The position numbers and the translations under genes are program-made. The notes beneath the pieces were generated by a model. The model ran no database searches and had not been told where the DNA came from. It saw only the letters and a program-made list of their open reading frames with translations. A DNA stretch of 37,563 nt from Rhizobium sp. (GTDB lineage: Bacteria; Pseudomonadota; Alphaproteobacteria; Rhizobiales; Rhizobiaceae). The stretch is from positions 1 to 37,563 of the forward strand of contig JAQGJP010000074.1 of NCBI GenBank assembly GCA_028290545.1, written 5' to 3'. This document shows positions 16,164-25,614 of this stretch, piece after piece (within the stretch, counting starts at the first letter, position 1; each line of letters starts with the position of its first letter).

Positions 16164-16442
16164 TCAGCCAAAATCGGCAATCGTCAGAATGCACATCGTT
16201 TTGCTCTGCCCTCGGCCGTAGGCTTTCTGCGCGGCCACGAGGATCTGCTTGCGAATATTGTCGAACGCCGAGAGATATTCGCCCTCCCCGCTGATCTTGC
16301 CGGAAAATGCCTTCGCCAGAGCATCGATTTCAAGAAAAAACCTGATTTCGAACATCCCGTCGTATCCGGAAAACCGGATTCGACGATTGGATTCGTCATA
16401 GCTGCGGCTTTGGTTGGGAAATGTCAAACTCATCAATTGCAC
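16164..16442 (-). CDS. DUF1488 family protein
   Basis: The product is 92 residues and matches the DUF1488 pattern: an N-terminal LTFPNQSRSYDESNRRIRF, a central FEIRFFLEIDAL and a C-terminal helix FDNIRKQILVAAQKAYGRG, followed by CILTIADF. This is a short proteobacterial family of unknown function. A second Met three residues in could be the real start. It is upstream of and codirectional with the transglutaminase-like gene. Confidence 0.85.
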   Translation of the reverse strand: MQLMSLTFPNQSRSYDESNRRIRFSGYDGMFEIRFFLEIDALAKAFSGKISGEGEYLSAFDNIRKQILVAAQKAYGRGQSKTMCILTIADFG

Positions 16443-16653
16443 CTTTGCTGCGCAAAGTACTGCGCGCTGAAGGCGTCATACTATCACATATCGGGAGGGA
16501 AACCGAAAAAATCGAAACAATATTTTCCGATATTTGGTAGCCGCCGACGCCATTCCTTGCGAAATTGACATCCCCATCGCCCGCTGGTGCCAGATGTTTG
16601 GTGGGTTTCAATCCAAACCCGCTTCAATAACAAGTGCGACAGGACTGATCGGC

Positions 16654-16905
16654 TCAGGCTGCGAACGACAGGTAAATATCTTCGATCGTACCGCGGACCG
16701 GCTCGTCTTCCGGCGCGGAGGTCGGCTGAATTGCCCAGAGCGCATCCGCAAGCGAATTGCTCAGCACCGCCTTGCTTCCTGTAATCGCATCTTCGCGCCG
16801 CGAAATTGCCGCGTCGCCATTCGCCTCTGATTCAGCACTCTTCCGGTCAGATCCGTATGACCGGGGAGCATGATCGAGATTATTGCTGCGTGAGTAAATT
16901 TGCAT
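16654..16905 (-). CDS. Small hypothetical protein
   Basis: This 83-codon frame has codon use in keeping with its neighbours and a polar, Ser/Asp/Glu-rich sequence beginning MQIYSRSNNLDHAPRSYG, with a C-terminal amphipathic part (LADALWAIQPTSAPEDEP, then GTIEDIYLSFAA). No Shine-Dalgarno is clear for this ATG; in-frame starts at 16947 (ATG) and 17019 (GTG) are alternatives. A GGGTTT/AAACCC hairpin (16603-16620) lies downstream of the stop. I do not recognise it. Confidence 0.42.
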   Translation of the reverse strand: MQIYSRSNNLDHAPRSYGSDRKSAESEANGDAAISRREDAITGSKAVLSNSLADALWAIQPTSAPEDEPVRGTIEDIYLSFAA

Positions 16906-17112
16906 GGCACTTGGAATGATGAGCTTCGTTAAGCTTTCATTAACCATCCGAAGCTTGCGCGAGGCTGACCATCGGCCCTTTTCGAGCCCTCGCCGGAGCT
17001 GCGGCGCCGCGCTCAGCACCCCGATCGGCGTGCCCCGGACCTGAGCTGCAAACGCGCAGCGCGAGCCTCCGACAGCGATCCTATACGATCATATAATATT
17101 TTCCAAAGGCAT

Positions 17113-17134
17113 TGTAATAGAAGAAACTATTGCA
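17113..17134 (+). promoter_or_regulatory. Imperfect palindrome upstream of the hydrolase gene, possible operator
   Basis: TGTAATAG and CTATTGCA are arranged around AAGAAA, with one mismatch in each arm. It lies in an AT-rich stretch 45 bases before the hydrolase start and close to possible -35 (TTGTAA) and -10 (CATTAT) elements, so a repressor could act here. Confidence 0.3.
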
Positions 17135-17179
17135 CATTATACGGAGGCTTGGCTGGATATCTGGCGCCAGGAATGGGAG

Positions 17180-18004
17180 ATGGAAATGCCGCAACATTCA
17201 GGCTCTTCGGCATCAATATTCTACGAGCAGACCGGCTCGGGTCCGGACATCGTCTGGGTCGGCGGCGGCGGAACTTGCGGGCGAGACTGGCAGCGATTCC
17301 AGACTCCGCATTTTGATTCCCGGTTCCGCAGCACCGTTTTCGACAACAGGGGAATTGGATCGACCTCCTGCGCGGCGCCCCTGCCCTGGCCGATCTCGGA
17401 TTTCGCCCGCGACCTGGCCGAACTCACCGACGCCGTCTGCGATGGCCCGGTCACATTCATCGGTTGTTCCCTCGGATCCGCGATCGTCCAGGAGGTTGCC
17501 ATCGACTATCCTGATCTCGTCAAATGCGCGATCATCATGGGTAGTGGCGCGTGGAGCACCGGCTGGGGTTGGGATTATCAGGAAGCCGAGATCGAATTCC
17601 GCAAACGCGGCGGCAATCTCGATGGCATGATGGGTGTCGCCCATTATGCCAGCATGCTTTATCCCGCACGGGCGTTGGGCGATCGAATTCTTTGGCCGAA
17701 AATCAAGGCGCTGATGCTCGAATGGATGGATTCGGGTGAGAACGAGGATTCGCTGATCTCCCAGTGGGATGCATCGCTGCGCTTCGACCAGCGCGACCGG
17801 CTGCCGTCGGTGCAGGTGCCTGTGCACGTCATTGCTTTTGCGGAGGATGTCCAGGCGCCGCCCCAGGATGGCGAAGAACTGGCAAACCTCATCCCGTCTG
17901 CCGAGTTTCATTTGCTGGAGGGCATGGGACACGGCTCATGGTATGGCCATAAGCATGACGAACTGAACGTTTATATCGAGGGTATATTGCGACGGCATCT
18001 TTGA
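17180..18004 (+). CDS. Alpha/beta-hydrolase
   Basis: The product is 274 residues with the alpha/beta-hydrolase fold. The oxyanion loop is VWVGGGG with a following Cys, FDNRGIGSTS marks the strand after it, the nucleophile elbow is GCSLG with S97, the acid is probably the Asp in AFAEDVQAP, and the catalytic His is in GMGHGSWYG. The general type resembles 3-oxoadipate enol-lactonase and haloperoxidase-like esterases, but the substrate cannot be told. A second ATG two codons downstream has a better-spaced GGGAG site and may be the true start. It is transcribed alone and converges on the indolepyruvate oxidoreductase genes, with no clear terminator between. Confidence 0.88.
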   Translation: MEMPQHSGSSASIFYEQTGSGPDIVWVGGGGTCGRDWQRFQTPHFDSRFRSTVFDNRGIGSTSCAAPLPWPISDFARDLAELTDAVCDGPVTFIGCSLGSAIVQEVAIDYPDLVKCAIIMGSGAWSTGWGWDYQEAEIEFRKRGGNLDGMMGVAHYASMLYPARALGDRILWPKIKALMLEWMDSGENEDSLISQWDASLRFDQRDRLPSVQVPVHVIAFAEDVQAPPQDGEELANLIPSAEFHLLEGMGHGSWYGHKHDELNVYIEGILRRHL

Positions 18005-18055
18005 GTCTCGGTAAGCCGCTGGAACTGCATGTTGCGGGATATGCGAAGGCAAGAT

Positions 18056-19615
18056 TCAAAGCGTGGCGACTGTTTTCAGAGCGCCATCCAGCGCACTGCC
18101 GGACTCATCCAGCAGCGCCGCCTGACGCAGGCGCTTCATCCAGTCGGCGCCGTCTTCGCGGGTTTCCAGCATCGGCAGCGCCGACATCACCCGGTCGAAT
18201 TTCGACAGCCCGCGCGCATGCGTGTCGGAATAGCCCTTGACCAGCCGGCGGGCGTTCAGCACCTCGACGGCAAGATCGTAGTTCTTGCCGAGCAGATCGG
18301 TCGCGGTCATCAACCAGGCCTCGATATGGGCGATCTCGCGCATGTGCCGCAAGGTTCCGCGACGGCGACCGCGCAGCGACGAGACCATGTAGAGCCCGAG
18401 GAACCAGAAGATCGTGCCGGTCTGCACCCGCCTGCCCTTGTTGACCATCCGGTCGAGCCGGGCAAAAAGCTTTGGTCTGCTTTCGATCCATAGGCCGAGG
18501 CCCTTCGGCATGGTGCCGCAGACTTCCTCCATGCGCGGATGCATGTACTCGGTCATGTAGACGATCTGGTCGTCCCTGGCGCCGACCTCCTTGCGGACCC
18601 GATTGAAGCGCGACTCCCGTACCTTGAGATCGGCGACCCGGATCACGTCGTCATAGGCCATGGCGACGGCGACATATTTCGCGGCCTGCACGATGAATGC
18701 AAAGGCTCTCTTTTCGCCGCTATTGGCCTTGTCCAGGATCAGCAGTCTGCCGAGACGGTCGAGATATTCATCGCTGTAGTGCGGGTCCTGGAAATCGGTG
18801 AGCTTCCTGACGCCGGCATAGAGCAGCGGATGCGCCTCAGTCGGAAATTCGGTGCGTATGCGGTTGACGAGCCTATCGAGCGCTGGATGACCGACAGTTT
18901 CCGGCAGTGGGTCGAGACGCTTGACAAGCTTGGCCGACACCGGATCGCGCGGATGTTTCTTCGTGCGGTCGAAAGCCGCGTTGAAGGCCTTGAGGCTTGG
19001 CTCGATGCCCTTGCCACCGGCGCGGATGGTTGCTTCGAAAGCCTCCCTGCCGAACGGCAGTGCGCCGGAAGCCGCCAGAGCGCCGAACATCGCCGACGAA
19101 ATCACGCTGCCGTTCTTGACCGCCAGCGCTTCCATATCGAAGGATATCGTGCGCTTGGATGCGAAATCCGTGGCATCGATCACCACTTCGGGATTGCCGA
19201 TGCCGTCGCCCGGCGTCTGCTTTTCACTCACGGCAAAGGCGCGATGCGTCGAGGCGATCAGCGTGGTCTTGTCCGGCGTCACCAGCCCGCGCAGCACAGA
19301 GCGTCCTGCTTCCATCAGTTCGGCGGCGAGCACGACATCGACGTCGCCCGGCGTCGGCATCAGCGAGAAGATCGGAGCCTTGCCATCACGCGCCGGCAGC
19401 ATCTCGACATAATAGATGGTCGCACCGGTGCGCTGGGCAACGCCCGGCACGGAAGTGGTTTGCGCCATCCAGCCCTGCGATTCGGCAAGGCTGACGATCC
19501 AGTCGGCCAGCACGCCGCCGCCCTGGCCACCCATGGCAAGTACCGCAAGCGACAGCGGCTTGTCGGTCGAGTGGCGAACCAGACTGGCGGCATCAACAGA
19601 AACATGTTCGTTCAT
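18056..19615 (-). CDS. iorB: Indolepyruvate oxidoreductase subunit beta (DUF6537-type)
   Basis: This 519-residue protein forms the gamma-domain partner of IorA. Its N-terminal pyruvate-ferredoxin-oxidoreductase gamma domain (LAVLAMGGQGGGVLADWIV, SVPGVAQRTGATIYYVEM) is followed by a long helical C-terminal domain (DUF6537) seen in proteobacterial versions; archaeal IorB is only about 200 residues. Together the subunits oxidatively decarboxylate aryl pyruvates to acyl-CoA. The start is the ATG preceded by GAGGAGGGG, ten bases after the iorA stop; a GTG/ATG further upstream within iorA is unlikely. It is the second gene of a two-gene leftward operon. Confidence 0.93.
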   Translation of the reverse strand: MNEHVSVDAASLVRHSTDKPLSLAVLAMGGQGGGVLADWIVSLAESQGWMAQTTSVPGVAQRTGATIYYVEMLPARDGKAPIFSLMPTPGDVDVVLAAELMEAGRSVLRGLVTPDKTTLIASTHRAFAVSEKQTPGDGIGNPEVVIDATDFASKRTISFDMEALAVKNGSVISSAMFGALAASGALPFGREAFEATIRAGGKGIEPSLKAFNAAFDRTKKHPRDPVSAKLVKRLDPLPETVGHPALDRLVNRIRTEFPTEAHPLLYAGVRKLTDFQDPHYSDEYLDRLGRLLILDKANSGEKRAFAFIVQAAKYVAVAMAYDDVIRVADLKVRESRFNRVRKEVGARDDQIVYMTEYMHPRMEEVCGTMPKGLGLWIESRPKLFARLDRMVNKGRRVQTGTIFWFLGLYMVSSLRGRRRGTLRHMREIAHIEAWLMTATDLLGKNYDLAVEVLNARRLVKGYSDTHARGLSKFDRVMSALPMLETREDGADWMKRLRQAALLDESGSALDGALKTVATL

Positions 19616-19625
19616 GATCCCCTCC

Positions 19626-21779
19626 TCAATCCGCAAACAAGATACGGCGCGACTGACGGCGGGCCTGCAGCCAGCCGATCACCGCGCTGCGCGCCCGGGC
19701 AAGAAAGCGATCCCAGCCGGTCGGATTGTGGATGATGTCGGCGCGATAGAACGACGGACAGAGGACGGCAGCCTCGGCCACTTCGCCGCAATTGCCGCAG
19801 CCGACGCAATTGTTGTCGATCGCCGCCACCGGATCGTCCTTCAGCGGATCGTCGGTGTGCTTGACCGAAAGCGACGGGCAGCCGGAAAGCCGGATGCAGG
19901 CGTGATCGCCGGTGCAGACGTCTTCATCGACACCGAATCGCTCCTTGACCATCCGCTTGCCGTCCTTCACCGCCTTGTTGAACAGCGGCTTGATGCGGCG
20001 CTGCTTGTTGAGCATGCATTCGGACGAGGCGACGATGATCTTCGGCCCGCTCTCCGTGCTCGTCAGCGCCTCTTTCAATGTGGCGCGCATCTTGGCGACG
20101 TCATAGGTCCAGTCGATCTGGCGAACCCATGTGGCGCCGATTCCCTTGACCGCGTTGACGATCGAGTTGTTGGTCTTGCGGCGCGGATTGTCGGCCCGCG
20201 AGGAGAGAACGTCCTGACCGCCGGTGGCGGCGGAATAGAAATTGTCGACCACGAGGATGACGCCGTCCTGCTTGTTGAACACGGCATTGCCCACGGACGT
20301 CGCAAGGCCATTGTGCCAGAAGCCGCCGTCGCCCATCACTGAGATCGCGCGCTTGTCGGCCTTGACGTTGAAGGCGGACGCCGCTGCCGGGCCGAGCCCG
20401 TAGCCCATGGTCGTGCTGCCGATACTGAACGGCGGCAGGATGGAGAACAGATGACAGCCGATATCGCCGGACACATGATGCTGGCCAAGCTCCTCTTCGA
20501 CCATCTTCATAGCCGCGAAGATCGGTCGTTCCGGACAGCCAATGCAGAACCCCGGCGGACGCGGCGGCACGACCTCTGCCAGAGCCTTGATCTTGGGGTC
20601 TCGGAGGATCGGAGTCGGATCCGGAATCGGCGGCTGGTTGCCAAGGAGGATGCGCTGATAGGTTTCGAGAAAGCTCTTGATGCCCTTGACCAGCACGGGC
20701 GCGGTATATTCCCCGCCCATCGGCAGCATGTCCTTGCCGGCGATTTTCGTCTGGATATCGCGGCGGCGGAGAATGGTGTTGAGCGATTGCTCGATATATT
20801 CGGGCGCACCCTCTTCCACCATCAGCACGGCCTGCTTGCCGATGCAGAAATCGGCGATCTGGTCGTCGATCATCGGATAGGAGACGTTCATGACATAGAG
20901 CGGCACGGAGGAATTGCCGTAGACATCGGCGAGCCCCAGCTGCTGCAATGCCCGCATCACGCCGTTATAGACGCCACCCTGCAGGATGATGCCGACCTCG
21001 CCTTCGGACGGGCCGAAATACTCGTTGATCTGGCGGTTCTTGATGAACTCAACGGCAGCCGGCCAGCGCTGCTCCAACTTCTGCTTCTCATGAACGAAAG
21101 ATGCCGGCGGCAGCACGATGCGATTGACGTCGCGGATCGGATTTTCCAGCGCCTGCGTGAGGGTATAGGCCGGGCGCTTGTTGTCCTTCGCCTCGAACTG
21201 GCCATGGACATGACAGCTGCGGATACCGACCTGCAGCATGACCGGCGTATTGGAGGCTTCCGAAAGCTCGAAACCTTCTTCGACCGCCTTGACGATGGAC
21301 GGCAGGTTCGGCCGCGGCGTCAGCAGCCACATCTGCGATTTCATCGCATAGGCATGGCTACGCTCCTGCATGATCGAGGAACCTTCGCCATAATCCTCGC
21401 CGATGATGATCAACGCCCCCCCGGTGACGCCGCCGGAGGACAGATTGGAGAGTGCGTCGGAGGCGACATTGGTGCCGGCCGTCGATTTCCAGGTGACAGC
21501 GCCGCGCACCGGATACATCACCGAGGCCGAAAGCATGGCAGCGGCGGCCGCTTCCGAAGCCGAGGTCTCGAAGTGAACGCCGAGTTCCTCCATCACATCC
21601 TTGGCATCGGCCAGCACGTCCATCAGATGCGAAATCGGCGAACCCTGGTAGCCGCCGACATAGGACACGCCGGATTGCAGCAGCGCCTTGGTGATCGCCA
21701 GAATGCCCTCGCCGCGGAAGATGTCACCCTCCCCGAGCTTCAGATCTTCGACTTCCCTGGCAAACGATCTTTCAGCCAT
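19626..21779 (-). CDS. iorA: Indolepyruvate ferredoxin oxidoreductase subunit alpha
   Basis: The product is 717 residues. The N-terminal pyrimidine-binding half (VSYVGGYQGSPISHLMDVL) is followed by the TPP-binding domain with GDGGFWHNG from 483 and VVDNFYSAATGGQ. A C-terminal ferredoxin-like domain supplies cysteines C622, C628, C634 and then C658-x2-C661-x2-C664-x8-C673, enough for two 4Fe-4S clusters. The C-x5-C-x5-C first motif (CTGDHACIRLSGC) is the proteobacterial variant. With IorB it decarboxylates indolepyruvate, phenylpyruvate or hydroxyphenylpyruvate formed by transamination of aromatic amino acids. The ribosome site AAGGGG precedes the ATG. It is divergent from a peptide-type ABC importer. 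Confidence 0.95.
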   Translation of the reverse strand: MAERSFAREVEDLKLGEGDIFRGEGILAITKALLQSGVSYVGGYQGSPISHLMDVLADAKDVMEELGVHFETSASEAAAAAMLSASVMYPVRGAVTWKSTAGTNVASDALSNLSSGGVTGGALIIIGEDYGEGSSIMQERSHAYAMKSQMWLLTPRPNLPSIVKAVEEGFELSEASNTPVMLQVGIRSCHVHGQFEAKDNKRPAYTLTQALENPIRDVNRIVLPPASFVHEKQKLEQRWPAAVEFIKNRQINEYFGPSEGEVGIILQGGVYNGVMRALQQLGLADVYGNSSVPLYVMNVSYPMIDDQIADFCIGKQAVLMVEEGAPEYIEQSLNTILRRRDIQTKIAGKDMLPMGGEYTAPVLVKGIKSFLETYQRILLGNQPPIPDPTPILRDPKIKALAEVVPPRPPGFCIGCPERPIFAAMKMVEEELGQHHVSGDIGCHLFSILPPFSIGSTTMGYGLGPAAASAFNVKADKRAISVMGDGGFWHNGLATSVGNAVFNKQDGVILVVDNFYSAATGGQDVLSSRADNPRRKTNNSIVNAVKGIGATWVRQIDWTYDVAKMRATLKEALTSTESGPKIIVASSECMLNKQRRIKPLFNKAVKDGKRMVKERFGVDEDVCTGDHACIRLSGCPSLSVKHTDDPLKDDPVAAIDNNCVGCGNCGEVAEAAVLCPSFYRADIIHNPTGWDRFLARARSAVIGWLQARRQSRRILFAD

Positions 21780-22111
21780 TGCAATTCCCCTTGCCTCTTC
21801 ACCGAGGTCTCACCATGCATTCATTTGCAAAATCATATTTCTCGACGCGGGCTGTTGTCAAACGGCAAATTCGGTCGTCGTTTCCCGTATCCTTGGGTGG
21901 CATCGTAAATATGCATCAGCATATATAATTGCGGAATCTGCATCGAGAACACTTGCGAATTTACATCATTGTCGGGAAGTCCGCCGCAAGAATCCACTTG
22001 CCAGCCTTTTTCATTTATTTTAAGATTAAAACATTCCGATCAATAAATATCGATGGCACATGCGGATGAGCTGCAAACTGCCGGAGAACAGGGGAACGAC
22101 GGAGTTTTGAC
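21780..22111. promoter_or_regulatory. Divergent control region of iorA-iorB and the ABC importer
   Basis: This 332-base AT-rich gap must hold both promoters. Its centre has a perfect palindrome ATATGC-ATCA-GCATAT (21909-21924) directly followed by ATATAATT, a likely -10 neighbourhood. A second AT-rich block (TTTATTTTAAGATTAAAA, about 22015-22031) lies nearer the importer. A single regulator binding the palindrome could couple the two operons. Confidence 0.45.
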
Positions 22112-23647
22112 ATGATGGATTTTTCACGTCGCCAGACTTTGGGTCTTGGCGCAGCTGCCGTCCTGACGAGTGTTTTCGCCGGCCGCACTATTGTCCAGGC
22201 GGCCGAGACCGACACGCTGACGATCGCATTCAACGTCAACCTGCCGTCATTCGACCCGACGGTCGGTCCGTCTGCCGTCAACCCGACGATCCAGGCCATC
22301 TACCGCTCGATCTTCGACCAGTATGTCGGCCAGGGTCCGGATCTGAAATTCCAGCCTGGCCTGCTGACCGCCTGGGGCTGGAACGACGACAAGACCAAGG
22401 TCTGGATGGATGTCCGCGAGGGCGTGACCTGGCATGACGGCTCGCCGTTTACGCCCGAGGACGTGGTCTGGTCGCTGGAGCGCGCCGCCAACGAGAAGAC
22501 CGGCAATCCGATCCAGTTCATCTGGTCGACCGCCAACAACTACAAGATCGAAGGCAACAAGATCACCGGCGACGTCGTCCGGTTCGAGCCCACTTTCTTC
22601 ATGTGGATGGCGTTCCTCACCGGCTACATCCTGCCGAAGGCCTATTATGAAAAGGTCGGCGCGGAAGGCTTCGAGAAAAAGCCGATCGGTACCGGCCCCT
22701 ATATGGTCGATGCTTATGAAGGCAATGCCTTCCTGCGCCTCAAGGCCAATCCGAACTATTTTGGCGGCAAGCCGGCATTTGAGACCGTCATCTTCAAATT
22801 CGTGCCGGACGGCACGAGCCGCGTCGCCGAGATTGAATCCGGTTCGTCCGATATCACGCTCGAAATTTCCTATGAGGATTTCGACCGCCTGAAGGGCAAG
22901 GAGGGATTTGCCGGCGCGGCGACCCCAATTTCCGATATCGGCATGATCTTCCTCAACAATATCGATGCCATGCTCGACAAGAATGTGCGGCTCGCCGCCC
23001 ATCACGCCATCGACAAGGAGGCGATCGTCAAGCGCCTTCTGCATGGCTATGGCGTACCGATCGACACGCTCGAAGCACCCGAATATTCGGCCTATGATCC
23101 GTCGATCAAGGTCGGCTATGATGCCGAAAAGGCCAAAAGCCTGCTCGCGGCCTCCGGTTTCTCGACCGACAAGCCGGTGAAGTTCAAGATCCAGACGACG
23201 CGCGGCCTGAAGCCCAAGGATTACGAGATGATCCAAGCGATTGTCGGCATGTGGCGCAAGGTCGGTATCGAGGCGGAAATCGAAGTCTACGAAATCGCCA
23301 AGCACTATGAGCTTCGCGCCGCCGACCAACTCGCACCTGCCGCTTTCTATAACTGGGGCAATGCGATCGGCGACCCGACGACGTCGACCGGCTTTGCCAT
23401 GTTCGGCCCGTCGCCGCACTCCGTGTGGAACACCGACGATCTCGATGGCATGATCGGCCCGCTCTGGGGCGAAAAGGACGAAGCCAAGCGCATTGCCGGC
23501 TGGAAGGCCGTCAGCAAATATATCGCCGAACAGGGTTATGTGATCCCGTTGCTGCAATATGCGCAGCCTGTCCTTTACAAAGCCTCGCTGAAGGTTATCC
23601 CGAACGTTTCCGGCGCGCTGCAGCCAACGCTCATTTCCAAAGCGTGA
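22112..23647 (+). CDS. Periplasmic substrate-binding protein, peptide/nickel ABC importer family
   Basis: This is a 511-residue family-5 extracellular solute-binding protein. The N-terminal twin-arginine-like signal (FSRRQTLGLGAAAVLTSVFA) suggests Tat export. Typical family segments are NVNLPSFDPTVGPSAVNPTI, VREGVTWHDGSPFTPEDVVW (hallmark WHDG) and PIGTGPYMVDAYEGN. It captures a ligand for the two permeases and two ATPases downstream. The ligand could be an oligopeptide or another small molecule; proximity to aryl-pyruvate oxidation makes an aromatic or peptide substrate possible but unproven. It starts at one of two tandem ATGs. Confidence 0.94.
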   Translation: MMDFSRRQTLGLGAAAVLTSVFAGRTIVQAAETDTLTIAFNVNLPSFDPTVGPSAVNPTIQAIYRSIFDQYVGQGPDLKFQPGLLTAWGWNDDKTKVWMDVREGVTWHDGSPFTPEDVVWSLERAANEKTGNPIQFIWSTANNYKIEGNKITGDVVRFEPTFFMWMAFLTGYILPKAYYEKVGAEGFEKKPIGTGPYMVDAYEGNAFLRLKANPNYFGGKPAFETVIFKFVPDGTSRVAEIESGSSDITLEISYEDFDRLKGKEGFAGAATPISDIGMIFLNNIDAMLDKNVRLAAHHAIDKEAIVKRLLHGYGVPIDTLEAPEYSAYDPSIKVGYDAEKAKSLLAASGFSTDKPVKFKIQTTRGLKPKDYEMIQAIVGMWRKVGIEAEIEVYEIAKHYELRAADQLAPAAFYNWGNAIGDPTTSTGFAMFGPSPHSVWNTDDLDGMIGPLWGEKDEAKRIAGWKAVSKYIAEQGYVIPLLQYAQPVLYKASLKVIPNVSGALQPTLISKA

Positions 23648-23654
23648 TCCTTGT

Positions 23655-23680
23655 GGCCGGGCAGCAATGCCCGGCCTTTT
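23655..23680 (+). terminator. Terminator-like hairpin between binding-protein and permease genes
   Basis: The perfect 8-bp stem GGCCGGGC/GCCCGGCC with loop AGCAAT is followed by TTTTCTT. It lies right after the substrate-binding protein gene and 80 bases before the permease gene. Partial termination or 3'-end protection here would give an excess of binding protein over membrane subunits. Confidence 0.8.
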
Positions 23681-23759
23681 CTTGCAAATGTTTATCCGGC
23701 TTGTTTGACCGGACGCGCTCGGCTACGCTTCGTATCCGCAACGCGTAAGGCAGTGACCC

Positions 23760-24773
23760 ATGCCCGCTTTCGCCCTTTCCGTCATCAACCGGCTCTGTCT
23801 CGCCGCCATCACGCTGTTCGGCGTCGCGGTGGTGGTGTTCGTGCTGTTGCGGGTTGTCCCTGGCGATCCGATCGCGATGATGATCTCGCCCGGCGCCACG
23901 CCCGAACAGATCGCCCAGATGCGCGCTCACTACGGACTCGACGGCAGCCTGCTCAGCCAGTTCTGGGTGTGGCTGAAGGCGATCCTGGCAGGCGATTTCG
24001 GAACCTCGATCTCGCTCCGCCGCAACGTGCTTGAATTGCTGGGCGAACGCCTGCCGGCAACGCTGGAACTGGCAACGGCGGCGCTGATCTTCGCCGTGCT
24101 ACTGGGCGGCGCTGTTGCCATAGTCGGCACCATCGTCCGGCGCACGGTTCTTGAGCCAGTGATCGACACGGTCAATGGCACGGTGCTCGCGGTGCCCGAT
24201 TTCGTCTGGGCGCTGGCGCTCGTTCTGGTGCTCGGCGTCTTCCTGCCAATCTTTCCGTTGTCTGGCCGTATCGATCCAAGCGTACAGAATGACTTCGCGA
24301 CTCCCTTCTATTTGATCGAAAGCCTGCTGCGGCTGCGCTTCCATGAATTTAGCGACATTGCTTCGCATATGGTCATGCCGGTGCTGGCGCTCAGCCTGCC
24401 GCTCGCAGCGATCATCGCCCGCGTGCTGAAGGAGGCGCTGCTCGAAGCCATGGTGCAGGACTATATCCTGCTTGCCAGGCTCAAGGGCATGTCCATGCCC
24501 AGGCTGGTGCTGCAGGAAGCGCTCCGCAACGCTGTCGGCCCGACGATCGCGCTGACCGGCGTGCAATTCACCTTCCTGATCGGCGGCACAGTGATCGTCG
24601 AGCGGATATTCGCCTATCCCGGCATCGGCAACATGGCAATCGATGCGGTGATCAACCGCGACCTGCCGCTGATCCAGGGGCTGGTCCTGGTGTTCGGCGC
24701 GCTGTTCATCGTCATCAATTTGGCTGTCGATATGCTGGTCGCCGCGTTCAATCCGAGGCTGCGGCATGCATAA
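23760..24773 (+). CDS. ABC importer permease, DppB-like
   Basis: The product is 337 residues with about six helices. It shows the DppB/OppB pattern: an N-terminal helix (LCLAAITLFGVAVVVFVLLR), VPGDPIAMM, the extracytoplasmic YGLDGSLLSQFWVWLK and the cytoplasmic EAA loop ARLKGMSMPRLVLQEALRNA that contacts the ATPases. It overlaps the next permease gene by eight bases, so the two are coupled. It forms the channel heterodimer with the DppC-like protein. Confidence 0.94.
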   Translation: MPAFALSVINRLCLAAITLFGVAVVVFVLLRVVPGDPIAMMISPGATPEQIAQMRAHYGLDGSLLSQFWVWLKAILAGDFGTSISLRRNVLELLGERLPATLELATAALIFAVLLGGAVAIVGTIVRRTVLEPVIDTVNGTVLAVPDFVWALALVLVLGVFLPIFPLSGRIDPSVQNDFATPFYLIESLLRLRFHEFSDIASHMVMPVLALSLPLAAIIARVLKEALLEAMVQDYILLARLKGMSMPRLVLQEALRNAVGPTIALTGVQFTFLIGGTVIVERIFAYPGIGNMAIDAVINRDLPLIQGLVLVFGALFIVINLAVDMLVAAFNPRLRHA

Positions 24774-25614
24774 ATCCCTCCGGGCCGCCCTTTCCGAACC
24801 CAAGGTGATCATCGGCGGCGGCTTCATCCTGTTACTGATCGTCATTGCGATGCTTGCGCCATGGATCGCGCCCCGGGATCCGCTGGAACAGGATCTGATG
24901 CTCGGCACCCTGCCCCCGGCCGGCTATTCCGGCACTGAACCCGGCTATTGGTTGGGAACCGACGATCTTGGCCGTGATGTCCTGTCGCGGCTGATCCATG
25001 GCACCCGCATCGCGCTCATCGTCGCCTTTGTCGCGGCTGGCCTCGCGGCTCTGGTCGGCACGACGCTCGGCCTGCTGGCCGGCTGGTATCGAGGCTGGGT
25101 CGATCTGGTCATCTCACGGCTGGTCGATATCTGGATGGCGTTCCCGCCCGTGCTGCTGTCGATCCTGCTGGTCGCGGTGTTCGGCTCCGGCGTTCACTCG
25201 GTGATCGCCGCGATCGTCATCATCGACTGGACGCGCTTTTGCCGCGTCGTCCGCTCGGAAACCATGGCGCAGGCGAGCATGGATTATGTGACGGCCGCCC
25301 GTACGATCGGCTTTCCCCGCTTCCGCATCCTGATCAGCGAGATCCTGCCGAATGTCGCACCGGTGCTGATCGCACTCGTCAGCCTCGAAATGGGTATTGC
25401 GGTGATTGTCGAAGCCATCCTATCATTCGTCGGCCTGTCCGTCTCTTCCGATACTCCGACCTGGGGCGGTATGATCGCGCAGGGCCGGCAGATGGTCTAC
25501 CAAGGCTGGTGGGTGTTGGTCGCGCCACTGGTGATGCTGTTCCTCACCGTCCTTGCCTTCAACCAGCTCGGCGATGGATTGCGCCGCGCGCTCGACCCGA
25601 TGATGCGCCGATGA
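24766..25614 (+). CDS. ABC importer permease, DppC-like
   Basis: The product is 282 residues and the second channel subunit. The N-terminal helix is followed by the typical PRDPLEQDLMLGTLPPAG and HWLGTDDLGRDVLSR-like motif (here YWLGTDDLGRDVLSRLIHG). The EAA loop is YVTAARTIGFPRFRILISEI and the C-terminus FLTVLAFNQLGDGLRRALDP is canonical. The stop overlaps the next ATG (ATGA). Confidence 0.95.
   Translation: MHKSLRAALSEPKVIIGGGFILLLIVIAMLAPWIAPRDPLEQDLMLGTLPPAGYSGTEPGYWLGTDDLGRDVLSRLIHGTRIALIVAFVAAGLAALVGTTLGLLAGWYRGWVDLVISRLVDIWMAFPPVLLSILLVAVFGSGVHSVIAAIVIIDWTRFCRVVRSETMAQASMDYVTAARTIGFPRFRILISEILPNVAPVLIALVSLEMGIAVIVEAILSFVGLSVSSDTPTWGGMIAQGRQMVYQGWWVLVAPLVMLFLTVLAFNQLGDGLRRALDPMMRR

Noticed and set aside
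20451..21908. 485-codon rightward frame antisense to iorA
   Set aside because: A high-GC shadow of iorA; Asp/His/Arg-rich with no domain.
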